Assembly (NCBI GenBank): GCA_903953985.1
Contig: CAJBLW010000368.1
Coordinates: 1 to 5,999 of the forward strand
Source of the DNA: an uncultured Burkholderiales bacterium
GTDB lineage: Bacteria > Pseudomonadota > Gammaproteobacteria > Burkholderiales > Burkholderiaceae_C
Direction of reading: 5' to 3'
DNA: 5,999 bases
Shown here: positions 1 through 5,999 of the stretch, one piece after another
Numbering within the stretch: the first letter of the stretch is position 1
Layout: each line of letters starts with the position of its first letter
Translations under genes and position numbers: made by a program
Notes under the pieces: model-generated
Told to the model about the DNA's origin: nothing
The model's database searches: none
Seen by the model: the letters and a program-made list of their open reading frames with translations, nothing else

Positions 1-1146
1 GCCAAAGACCTGAACGTGCGCAAGGGGCAGTTCAATTTCGACCGCATCACCTACAAGATTTACAAAGACAGCACAGCGCAACTCGAAGCTTTCAAAGCAG
101 GCGAGTTCGATTACATGCAATCTTTCATTGCACGGGAGTGGGCCAGAGCTTTCACCGGGCGGGCGTTTGAGCGTGGAGATCTGATCAAGGCCGAATTGCC
201 TCATGGCAACGCAGGTGACTTCCAAGGCTTTTTGTTCAACACGCGCCGGGACAAGTTCCAGGACGTTCGGGTGCGTCAGGCCATTGCGCTGGCCATGGAT
301 TTTGAGTGGCTAAACCGCCAACTGTTCTACAACGCTTACAGCCGGGTGCGTGGCTATTTTGTGGCCAGCGATTTCGAAGCCAAGGGCCGTCCTGGCCCCG
401 ACGAGTTGGCTTTGCTAACACCCTTGCGGGCCAAGTTGCCTGCCGCCGTGTTTGACCAGGATGTGCCGCAACCGCCCAAGACCGAGCTGGGCCCGACTTC
501 GGGCCACACCTTGCGCGACCATTTGCGCCAGGCCCGTGATTTGCTCAAAGAAGCCGGATGGACCTACCGCGATGGCGCTTTGCGCAACGCCAAGGGCCAA
601 GCCTTGAGCATCGAATTTTTGGACAGTTCAGGCTCAATGGGCCGCGTGGTCACGCCCTTTTCCAAGAACCTTGAAAAACTGGGCATTCAGGTTCAGTACA
701 AGGTCATCGACTTTGCGCTACTGCAAAAACGCATGGACGTATTCGACTTTGACATCATCAGCAACCGCACCGTGGGCAGTGAGGCGCCCGGCACCGAGTT
801 GCTTGAGCGCTATGGCAGCCGATCGGCCGACGTGGAGGGCTCGGGCAACGTGATCGGCCTGAAAGACCCAGCCGTGGATGCGCTGCTGGACAAGGTGGTG
901 AGCGCCACGTCACGGCCGGAACTGGTGACCAGCCTGCGTGCGCTCGACCGGGTGCTGCGCCACGGCCACTTTGTAGTGCCACACTGGTATGGCGCGGTGC
1001 ACCGTGTGTCCTGGCGGGCCAAGGCGTTTGCCCGACCCGCCGACTTGCCCCGTTTTTACCAGCCTGAAAAACTGGTCACCACCGTGTGGTGGTCACCGCA
1101 TGCCGCGGCCGTACCAGCGACCCAACCTGCCCCCAAGGCCCCCTGA
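1..1146 (+). CDS. yejA: Periplasmic peptide-binding protein of a Yej-type ABC transporter (5' truncated)
   Basis: This is the C-terminal 381 codons of a family 5 extracellular solute-binding protein (SBP_bac_5). The reading frame is open from base 1, so the true start and the signal peptide lie upstream. YejA proteins are usually about 600 residues, so roughly a third is missing. The sequence shows features typical of YejA-like proteins: ITYKIYKDSTAQLEAFKAGEFDY near 46-114, the lobe signature FNTRRDKFQDVRVRQAIALA followed by MDFEW near 235-309, a KDPAVDALLDKVV segment near 862-900, and the late VVPHWY plus VTTVWW motifs near 973-990 and 1075-1092. The role is to bind peptides in the periplasm and deliver them to YejB/YejE. 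It ends 3 nt before yejB, so it belongs to the same operon. The last 15 or so residues form an Ala/Pro-rich tail beyond the conserved fold. The family call is firm. The exact ligand cannot be read from the sequence. Confidence 0.9.
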   Translation, partial: AKDLNVRKGQFNFDRITYKIYKDSTAQLEAFKAGEFDYMQSFIAREWARAFTGRAFERGDLIKAELPHGNAGDFQGFLFNTRRDKFQDVRVRQAIALAMDFEWLNRQLFYNAYSRVRGYFVASDFEAKGRPGPDELALLTPLRAKLPAAVFDQDVPQPPKTELGPTSGHTLRDHLRQARDLLKEAGWTYRDGALRNAKGQALSIEFLDSSGSMGRVVTPFSKNLEKLGIQVQYKVIDFALLQKRMDVFDFDIISNRTVGSEAPGTELLERYGSRSADVEGSGNVIGLKDPAVDALLDKVVSATSRPELVTSLRALDRVLRHGHFVVPHWYGAVHRVSWRAKAFARPADLPRFYQPEKLVTTVWWSPHAAAVPATQPAPKAP

Positions 1147-1149
1147 CCC

Positions 1150-2187
1150 ATGCTGGCTTACATTTTCAAACGCCTGCTCTTGATGGTCCCGACCTTGTTC
1201 GGGGTGTTGTTAATGACTTTTGTGGTGGTCCAGTTTGTGCCCGGTGGCCCGGTGGAGCAAATGGTGGCCCAACTGCAAGGTCGTGACACGGGCGGGGAGG
1301 GCGCGGCAGCCCAAGGTAGCGGTTACCGGGGCAGGCAGGGCGTGGATGCCGCCCGTATTGCCGAAATCAAAACGCTCTACGGTTTTGACAAGCCACCTGC
1401 AGAGCGGTTCTGGATGATGCTCAAGCAGTTTTCACAGTTCGACTTGGGCAAAAGCTTTTTCTACCCCAAAGACGTTTGGAGCCTGATCAAGGAAAAACTG
1501 CCCGTGTCCATCAGCCTGGGTTTGTGGACATTTTTTCTGAGTTATCTGGTGTCGGTCCCTTTGGGCATCGCCAAGGCGGTGCGGGCGGGCACGCGCTTTG
1601 ACACGCTCACCAGTTTGCTGGTGCTGGTGGGCTATGCCATCCCAGGTTTTGTGCTGGGCGTAGCCCTGTTGGTGATCTTTGGTGGTCAGTTGCAATGGTT
1701 TCCGCTGCGCGGCTTAACTTCGTCCAACTGGGAGCAGCTGAGCTGGGGGGCCAAAGTTGTTGACTATTTGTGGCACATCGCCTTGCCCGTTACGGCCAGT
1801 GTGCTGGGCTCTTTTGCGGTCATCACCATGCTGACCAAGAACGCGTTCTTGGAAGAAATCCGAAAACAGTATGTTTTGACTGCCCGCGCCAAGGGCCTCA
1901 GTGAAAATCGGGTGCTTTACCGCCATGTCATGCGCAATGCGTTGATCCCGCTGGTGACGGGCTTCCCGGCGGCTTTCATCGGTGCGTTTTTCACTGGTTC
2001 TTTGTTGATCGAAACCTTGTTCTCCCTAGATGGGTTGGGCTTGTTGAGTTATGAGGCGGTGATCCGGCGGGACTACCCGGTGGTGCTGGGTACCTTGTAT
2101 TTGTTCACCCTGATTGGCTTGGTGACCAAGCTGATCAGTGACCTGTGTTACCTGTGGGTGGACCCGCGTGTGAAGTTCGACAAATGA
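1150..2187 (+). CDS. yejB: Inner-membrane permease of peptide ABC importer, YejB type
   Basis: This is a 345-residue ABC permease of the DppB/OppB-like family; E. coli YejB is about 364 residues. The N-terminus MLAYIFKRLLLMVPTLFGVL is the standard first membrane helix (about residues 8-30). It is followed by the conserved PGGPVEQ (31-37), a Gly-rich periplasmic segment (44-64) that is shorter than in E. coli, and YRG-type and YGFDKP motifs. Further helices fall near 120-140, 152-178, 207-229, 265-290 and 310-332. The cytoplasmic EAA loop that docks on the ATPase is at about 241-267 (YVLTARAKGL...NALIP). The C-terminus WVDPRVKFDK is typical. The ATG lies 3 nt after the binding-protein stop and has only a weak AAGG (1135-1138) upstream, so translation is probably coupled. 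Its stop overlaps the yejE start (ATGA, 2184-2187). It pairs with YejE to form the channel. Confidence 0.95.
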   Translation: MLAYIFKRLLLMVPTLFGVLLMTFVVVQFVPGGPVEQMVAQLQGRDTGGEGAAAQGSGYRGRQGVDAARIAEIKTLYGFDKPPAERFWMMLKQFSQFDLGKSFFYPKDVWSLIKEKLPVSISLGLWTFFLSYLVSVPLGIAKAVRAGTRFDTLTSLLVLVGYAIPGFVLGVALLVIFGGQLQWFPLRGLTSSNWEQLSWGAKVVDYLWHIALPVTASVLGSFAVITMLTKNAFLEEIRKQYVLTARAKGLSENRVLYRHVMRNALIPLVTGFPAAFIGAFFTGSLLIETLFSLDGLGLLSYEAVIRRDYPVVLGTLYLFTLIGLVTKLISDLCYLWVDPRVKFDK

Positions 2188-3236
2188 CCTCATCCACCAA
2201 CACCTCCCCACATCAGACTTCGCCCTCGGCGCGGGCGTGGCAGCGTTTCAAGCGCAACCGCCTCGGTTTTGGCAGCCTGATCATTTTTGTGACCTTGTTC
2301 ATTCTGAGCTTGGGGGCCGAGTTCTTGTCCAACGACAAACCCTTGTTGGTGCGGTTTCAGGGGCAATGGCATTTTCCGGTGGTGCAGACCTTGCCTGAAA
2401 AGGTGTTTGGGGGTGATTTCGAGACCCCGGCAGATTATCTGGACCCCTTCATCCAGCAACAATTGAACAAGGGCAGCAACTGGGCCTTGCAAGCGCCCAA
2501 CCCTTACCACCACAGCACGCTCGACTACTTTGCCCCACTGCCCAACCCCGCGCCGCCCACGGCCCGAAATTGGCTGGGCACCGATGACCGGGGGCGTGAT
2601 GTGCTGGCGCGTTTGCTGTATGGCTTTCGGGTCTCTGTACTGTTTGCTTTGGCGTTGACGCTGTTTGGCGTGTTACTCGGCGTGTTGACTGGGGCCGTGC
2701 AGGGCTTTTTTGTGGGCAAGACCGATCTGGTGTTCCAGCGCTTCATCGAAATTTGGAGCGCCATGCCTGAGCTGTATTTGCTGATCATTTTCTCGGCCGT
2801 TTTCGAGCCCAGTGTGGGACTGTTGCTGGTTCTGCTCAGCCTGTTTGGCTGGATGGGTTTGTCCGATTACGTTCGGGCCGAATTTTTGCGCAACCGTCAA
2901 CTGGACTACGTCAAATCGGCCCGGGCGTTGGGACTGGGGCATTGGCAAATCATGTGGCGGCATGTACTGCCCAACAGCATGACCCCTGTGGTGACCTTTT
3001 TGCCATTTCGCATGAGCGGGGCCATTCTGGCTTTGACCTCGCTCGATTTTTTGGGGCTGGGCGTGCCACCGGGCACACCTTCATTGGGCGAATTGCTGGC
3101 CCAGGGCAAAAACAACATCGACGCCTGGTGGATTTCGATTTCCACCTTTTTGGTTCTGGTGGTGACTTTGCTGCTTCTGACCTTCATGGGCGATGCCTTG
3201 CGCGATGCGCTTGATCCGCGAAAGGTGGATGCATGA
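2184..3236 (+). CDS. yejE: Inner-membrane permease of peptide ABC importer, YejE type
   Basis: This is a 350-residue DppC/OppC-like permease, close in length to E. coli YejE (about 341). A Ser/Thr-rich cytoplasmic N-terminus leads to RFKRNRLGFGSL and the first helix (about 29-47). Next come NDKPLLVRF (50-58) and a soluble periplasmic stretch up to about residue 128, which is characteristic of YejE. NWLGTDDRGRDVLARLLYG (129-147) is the hallmark of the C-type permease. Helices follow near 150-172, 197-225, 265-290 and 318-340. The EAA loop is at about 242-268 (YVKSARALGL...LPNSMTP), followed by LTSLDFLGLGVPPGTPSLGE. I chose the ATG at 2184 because it forms an ATGA overlap with the yejB stop and gives the family N-terminus. 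An upstream in-frame GTG at 2145 would add 13 residues with no family support. The stop overlaps yejF in the same way. Confidence 0.95.
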   Translation: MTSSTNTSPHQTSPSARAWQRFKRNRLGFGSLIIFVTLFILSLGAEFLSNDKPLLVRFQGQWHFPVVQTLPEKVFGGDFETPADYLDPFIQQQLNKGSNWALQAPNPYHHSTLDYFAPLPNPAPPTARNWLGTDDRGRDVLARLLYGFRVSVLFALALTLFGVLLGVLTGAVQGFFVGKTDLVFQRFIEIWSAMPELYLLIIFSAVFEPSVGLLLVLLSLFGWMGLSDYVRAEFLRNRQLDYVKSARALGLGHWQIMWRHVLPNSMTPVVTFLPFRMSGAILALTSLDFLGLGVPPGTPSLGELLAQGKNNIDAWWISISTFLVLVVTLLLLTFMGDALRDALDPRKVDA

Positions 3237-4840
3237 GCACGCCCCAAGCTTTGCTGGAACTCAAAGACCTGCGTATTGCCTTTGGTGGGCAGGCCGTTGT
3301 GCATGGCGTGAACCTGAGCATTCAGGCGGGAGAGCGCGTGGCCTTGGTGGGGGAGTCGGGCTCGGGGAAGTCGGTTACGGCGCTGTCGGTGCTGCGTTTG
3401 CTGGAATCAGCGCAGCTTTCGGGCCAGGTGCTGTGGCATGGCCAAGACTTGCTGAAGCAAACGCCTGTTGATATGCAACGCATTCGTGGCGATGAGATTG
3501 CCATGATTTTTCAGGAGCCCATGACGGCACTCAACCCCTTGATGACAGTGGGCGCGCAAATCTCGGAAGTGCTGCAGCAAAAAAAGCTCTTGTCCAGGCG
3601 CGACGCCGATGCCAGGGCCGTGCATTTGTTGTCTGAAACCGGGATCGACGATCCCGAGCGTCGTTTTGGAGCTTATCCGCACCAGCTGTCGGGCGGACAA
3701 CGACAACGCGCCATGATGGCCATGGCCCTTGCGTCAGAGCCCAAGCTCCTTCTGGCCGACGAACCCACCACCGCCCTGGATGCCAGTTTGCGGTTGCAAA
3801 TGCTTGAGTTGCTTGCCGATTTGCAAAAAAAAACAGGCATGGCCATTTTGTTGATCACGCACGATCTGACTTTGGTGCGCCATTTCGCCCACCGGGTGGC
3901 GGTGATGGAAAAAGGCCATCTGGTGGAGCAGGGGACTTTGCAAAAGGTTTTTGAGCAACCCCAGCACCCTTACACAAAAAGATTGCTTTCGAGTCGCCCC
4001 ACCCGAGCGGGTCTGGTGGACATGCCACCCTTGGAAACGTCACCCATCTTGCAAACACGGCAACTCCAGGTGCGGTATCCGAAGGCGGTGCCCGGCTTCA
4101 AAGCATGGTTTCAAAAGCACCATTTCACTGCCCTGCATGGCGCGGATTTTTCGCTGTCGCCCGGCAGCACCTTGGGCGTGATGGGCGAGTCGGGTTCGGG
4201 CAAGTCGAGCCTCGCGCAGGCGGTGCTGGGTTTGATTCCTTTTTCGGGTGAATTGTCGTTTGCCGGGCAAACTTGGCAAGGCAGTCCGGCTCGGGACAAG
4301 GCCTTGCGCAGGAGGGTGCAAGTGGTGTTTCAGGACCCTTATGGCAGCCTGTCACCACGCATGACGGTGGGTGAAATTATCGGCGAGGGCCTGCGACTAC
4401 ACCACCCGCACTGGACATCAGAACAAACGGAGCAGCGGGTTCTCGAGGCTTTGTCCGAGGTGGGCTTGGTGGGCGAAGGTTTTGCCGATGTGCTCAACCG
4501 CTACCCGCATGCTTTCTCGGGTGGTCAGCGTCAACGCATCGCCCTGGCCAGAGCCTTGGTGGTCGAGCCCGCGCTGTTGGTGCTGGACGAACCCACCAGC
4601 GCGCTCGATGTGACGGTTCAAAAACAGATCCTGGAATTGCTTAAAACGTTGCAAAAAAAGCGAGGCATGGCGTATTTGTTAATCACCCACGATGTGGATG
4701 TCCTTCGAGCCATGGCCCACCAAGTCATGGTGCTCAAGTCAGGGCAAGTGGTTGAGCAGGGTTTGGCCGAGCAAGTGCTGAGCGATCCACACCATCCCTA
4801 CACCCGCAGCTTGGTGCGGGCCTTTCCTGAGACAACTTGA
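3233..4840 (+). CDS. yejF: Double-domain ATPase of peptide ABC importer, YejF type
   Basis: This is a 535-residue fusion of two ABC ATPase domains, close to E. coli YejF (about 529). Domain 1 has Walker A GESGSGKS (40-47), Q-loop Gln94 in MIFQEPMTALNP, signature LSGGQRQR (152-159), Walker B LLLADE (172-177), D-loop ALD (181-183) and switch His210. Domain 2 has Walker A GESGSGKS (318-325), Q-loop Gln367 in VVFQDPYGSLSP, signature FSGGQRQR (428-435), Walker B LLVLDE (448-453) and His486. Each domain ends with the HPYT motif of peptide transporters (245-248, 521-524). All catalytic residues are present, so both sites should hydrolyse ATP to drive import through YejB/YejE. The start overlaps the yejE stop (ATGA, 3233-3236). 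A GGTGG at 3224-3228 is a usable but close ribosome site. It carries three in-frame A-rich slippery heptamers (see findings). It is the last yej gene here. Confidence 0.96.
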   Translation: MSTPQALLELKDLRIAFGGQAVVHGVNLSIQAGERVALVGESGSGKSVTALSVLRLLESAQLSGQVLWHGQDLLKQTPVDMQRIRGDEIAMIFQEPMTALNPLMTVGAQISEVLQQKKLLSRRDADARAVHLLSETGIDDPERRFGAYPHQLSGGQRQRAMMAMALASEPKLLLADEPTTALDASLRLQMLELLADLQKKTGMAILLITHDLTLVRHFAHRVAVMEKGHLVEQGTLQKVFEQPQHPYTKRLLSSRPTRAGLVDMPPLETSPILQTRQLQVRYPKAVPGFKAWFQKHHFTALHGADFSLSPGSTLGVMGESGSGKSSLAQAVLGLIPFSGELSFAGQTWQGSPARDKALRRRVQVVFQDPYGSLSPRMTVGEIIGEGLRLHHPHWTSEQTEQRVLEALSEVGLVGEGFADVLNRYPHAFSGGQRQRIALARALVVEPALLVLDEPTSALDVTVQKQILELLKTLQKKRGMAYLLITHDVDVLRAMAHQVMVLKSGQVVEQGLAEQVLSDPHHPYTRSLVRAFPETT

Positions 4841-4906
4841 TCGGCAAGTCGTTCGCGGATCGGTACGTTTTCCTTGAAAATCACGCACTTAGAGCGTTTT
4901 TTGAGC

Positions 4907-4912
4907 TAGAAT
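4907..4912 (+). promoter_or_regulatory. Possible -10 box of a rimP-nusA promoter
   Basis: TAGAAT at 4907-4912 within GAGCTAGAAT resembles a sigma-70 -10 element with a partly extended -10. It sits in the 156-nt gap after yejF, about 85 nt before the rimP start. There is no good -35 at 16-18 nt. The nearest TTGAAA (4874-4879) is 27 nt away, which is too far for a normal spacer. If the box is real, transcription would begin near 4919, only about a dozen bases before the terminator hairpin. It rests on a single motif match, so confidence is low. Confidence 0.35.
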
Positions 4913-4930
4913 ATTGGCTTCACGACCAAA

Positions 4931-4959
4931 CGGGCGGGTTTTCACCGCCCGTTTTTTTT
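4931..4959 (+). terminator. Intrinsic terminator upstream of rimP (yej terminator and/or leader attenuator)
   Basis: A perfect 7-bp GC-rich stem, CGGGCGG (4931-4937) with CCGCCCG (4945-4951), encloses a 7-nt loop GTTTTCA. It is followed directly by eight T residues (4952-4959) and a further T-rich stretch to 4974. This is a textbook Rho-independent terminator for the plus strand. On the other strand only three T residues would follow the stem, so it is one-directional. It lies 90 nt after the yejF stop and 37 nt before the rimP start. It can therefore end the yej message. If the TAGAAT promoter is used, it would instead sit within the rimP leader. Confidence 0.9.
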
Positions 4960-4987
4960 GGTTGTTTCTTTTTTAACGTTGACATTC

Positions 4988-4992
4988 AGAAG
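4988..4992 (+). promoter_or_regulatory. Weak ribosome binding site of rimP
   Basis: AGAAG lies 4 nt before the GTG at 4997. It is a short and rather close Shine-Dalgarno match. It is the only purine-rich candidate in the neighbourhood and favours the GTG start over the in-frame TTG at 4958, which lies in the terminator T-tract. Confidence 0.45.
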
Positions 4993-4996
4993 CTCT

Positions 4997-5560
4997 GTGG
5001 CATTGCAGCAAATTGTTCAAGAAACCGTAACCGGCCTGGGCTACGACCTGGTTGAGATTGACCGCACAGCGGGCGGTTTGTTGCGCATCACCATCGACTG
5101 GCCCTGGCAGCCAGGATCAGAGCTGTTCATCAACGTGGAAGACTGTGAGAAGGTCAACCGGCAACTTCAGTTTGCGCTGGAAGTCGACGGTGTGACCTAT
5201 AACCGGCTGGAGGTGTCCTCCCCCGGTATTGACCGTCCATTGAGCCGTGAACAGGACTTTGTGCGGTTTTTGGGTGAGTTGATTGACATCACGCTCAAAG
5301 CGCCGATGGGTGAGAGCGCTGCGGGCTTGGTCAACCCGACTCGCAAAAAATTTCGCGGCACGCTCGAGCGTGACGCCACCGGTCAAGGCTGGCAAATCGT
5401 CTGGAGCGATGCGCCTGCGGTCAAGCCCGGACAAAAGGTCAGTAAAAAGCGGATTCCCTTGCCTGCGCATGCACTGGGGTTCACGCTGGATGAGTTGCGT
5501 GATGCACGCCTCGCACCCGTGGTGGACTTCAAAGGGCGAAAGCCCAAGCAGGAAGCCTGA
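4997..5560 (+). CDS. rimP: Ribosome maturation factor RimP
   Basis: RimP (formerly YhbC, DUF150) is a cytoplasmic factor that binds the free 30S subunit and helps its late assembly. From the GTG at 4997 the product is 187 residues, somewhat longer than E. coli RimP (about 150). The N-terminal alpha/beta domain (about 1-85) starts MALQQIVQETVTGLGYDLVE and contains VEDCEKVNRQL (47-57) and the family signature EVSSPGIDRPL (72-82). The C-terminal SH3-like barrel follows, with the RKKFRGTL segment near 116-123, and ends in a basic KGRKPKQ tail. The extra length is mainly in the C-terminal domain, around KAPMGESAAGLVNP and DAPAVKPGQKVSKKR. I chose GTG 4997 because it gives the N-terminus usual in related Burkholderiales. 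The alternative TTG at 4958 would begin in the terminator T-tract. nusA follows 70 nt downstream, the conserved rimP-nusA arrangement. Confidence 0.95.
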   Translation: MALQQIVQETVTGLGYDLVEIDRTAGGLLRITIDWPWQPGSELFINVEDCEKVNRQLQFALEVDGVTYNRLEVSSPGIDRPLSREQDFVRFLGELIDITLKAPMGESAAGLVNPTRKKFRGTLERDATGQGWQIVWSDAPAVKPGQKVSKKRIPLPAHALGFTLDELRDARLAPVVDFKGRKPKQEA

Positions 5561-5589
5561 CGGCCGCCCCATTTTTTGAGCAAACTTTC

Positions 5590-5608
5590 GGGCCCTACAA
5601 ATGGGCCC
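5590..5608 (+). other. GC-rich hairpin in the rimP-nusA spacer
   Basis: GGGCCC at 5590-5595 and again at 5603-5608 are separated by TACAAAT. They can form a 6-bp all-GC stem with a 7-nt loop in the mRNA. No T-run follows, so it is not an intrinsic terminator. It ends 8 nt before the nusA Shine-Dalgarno, leaving that site free. It could be an mRNA processing or stability element, or chance; its function is not known from the sequence. Confidence 0.5.
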
Positions 5609-5616
5609 TGTGAAAC

Positions 5617-5622
5617 AGGAGA
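5617..5622 (+). promoter_or_regulatory. Ribosome binding site of nusA
   Basis: AGGAGA lies 8 nt before the ATG at 5631. It is a strong Shine-Dalgarno at ideal spacing and fixes the nusA start. It is much better than the sites of the other genes in the window, which fits the high, independent translation expected of NusA. Confidence 0.8.
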
Positions 5623-5630
5623 GTCAAGTC

Positions 5631-5999
5631 ATGAATCGCGAAATGTTGATGTTGGTCGAAGCCATCTCTCGTGAAAAGAACGTTGAGCGCGACGTGGTCT
5701 ATGGTGCCGTGGAAGCCGCTTTGGCACAAGCCACCAAGAAGCTTTATCAAGGCGAAGTGGACATCCGTGTGGCGGTGGACCGCGACAACGGCAATTACGA
5801 GAGTTTTCGCCGTTGGCACGTGGTGCCCGATGAGGCAGGTTTGCAATTGCCCGAGCAAGAAATTCTGTTATTTGAAGCCAAAGAACAGATACCGGACATT
5901 GAAGTCGATGAGTACATCGAAGAGTCGATTGAGTCAGTGCCGATTGGTCGAATTGGTGCGATGGCCGCCAAGCAGGTCATTTTGCAAAAGATCCGTGAC
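5631..5999 (+). CDS. nusA: Transcription elongation/termination factor NusA (3' truncated)
   Basis: The first 123 codons of nusA run open to the end of the window; full NusA is about 490-500 residues in this group. The translation begins MNREMLMLVEAISREKNVER and continues with VVYGAVEAALAQATKK, a beta segment VDIRVAVDRDNGNYESFRRW, and then IEESIESVPIGRIGAMAAKQ and VILQKIRD. This is the complete NusA N-terminal domain, which contacts RNA polymerase near the RNA exit channel and beta-flap. The S1 and KH RNA-binding domains lie beyond the window. NusA promotes pausing, intrinsic termination and antitermination. In E. coli it also controls its own operon, which bears on the terminator in front of rimP. 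The start is fixed by a strong AGGAGA 8 nt upstream. By known gene order infB is expected downstream, but this cannot be seen here. Confidence 0.96.
   Translation, partial: MNREMLMLVEAISREKNVERDVVYGAVEAALAQATKKLYQGEVDIRVAVDRDNGNYESFRRWHVVPDEAGLQLPEQEILLFEAKEQIPDIEVDEYIEESIESVPIGRIGAMAAKQVILQKIRD

Noticed and set aside
16..18. GTG at 16 as a real start of the binding protein
   Set aside because: The frame is open from base 1, the product lacks a signal peptide and the N-terminal lobe, and no ribosome site precedes it. The gene is cut by the window edge, not short.
2145..2183. Upstream GTG start for yejE, adding 13 residues and a 43-nt overlap with yejB
   Set aside because: The ATG at 2184 makes a classic ATGA overlap and gives the normal family N-terminus. 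The added residues look like read-through of yejB codons.
2906..3304. 132-codon open frame on the minus strand across the yejE end and yejF start
   Set aside because: It is antisense to two conserved genes, its translation is low in family-like motifs, and no ribosome site or promoter is evident.
3353..4225. Similar segments in yejF (two Walker A regions near 3350-3375 and 4184-4210) as a DNA repeat
   Set aside because: They reflect the two ABC domains normal for YejF. The similarity is at protein level and confined to conserved motifs.
4874..4902. TTGAAA (4874-4879) as the -35 of a rimP promoter
   Set aside because: It is 27 nt from TAGAAT, and the correct spacing places the -10 in a run of T. 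It does not form a normal sigma-70 promoter with either.
5117..5572. 151-codon open frame on the minus strand across rimP
   Set aside because: It lies wholly antisense to the well-supported rimP, has no recognisable domain, and is the kind of shadow expected in GC-rich coding DNA.
1..5999. Mobile elements, CRISPR arrays, tRNA/rRNA genes or a novel defence system
   Set aside because: The window is filled with a conserved peptide importer and the rimP-nusA operon. No transposase, terminal repeats, spaced repeats, tRNA-like folds or unknown gene clusters were seen, and base composition looks even throughout.

Overview
This window reads as ordinary chromosomal DNA of a betaproteobacterium, most likely a member of the Comamonadaceae/Burkholderiales (Limnohabitans-, Rhodoferax- or Polaromonas-like). 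The grounds are a moderately GC-rich, gene-dense plus strand, the RimP N-terminus (MALQQIV...GLGYDLVEIDR), which resembles that group, and the rimP-nusA order. The genus is an inference. All genes run on the plus strand and nothing mobile is visible.

Layout. Positions 1-4840 hold a Yej-type peptide ABC importer operon. It comprises the C-terminal two-thirds of a periplasmic family 5 solute-binding protein (yejA-like, cut by the window start), the two inner-membrane permeases yejB and yejE, and the double ATPase yejF. The binding-protein and yejB genes are 3 nt apart. yejB/yejE and yejE/yejF each overlap by ATGA, so the four genes look like one translationally coupled unit. The binding protein captures a peptide in the periplasm, YejB and YejE form the channel, and the two ATPase domains of YejF power import. 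In E. coli the same system takes up microcin C; its everyday substrates are thought to be peptides.

Positions 4841-4996 are a 156-nt gap with a possible promoter (-10-like TAGAAT) followed at once by a strong intrinsic terminator. The terminator may end the yej transcript, act as an attenuator in the rimP leader, or both.

Positions 4997-5999 hold the start of the conserved translation/transcription operon: rimP (30S maturation factor, GTG start) and, after a 70-nt spacer with a small GC-rich hairpin, the first 123 codons of nusA, cut by the window end.

I see no previously undescribed system. The points most worth a second look are the terminator placed inside the probable rimP-nusA leader and three in-frame A_AAA_AAR slippery heptamers in yejF.
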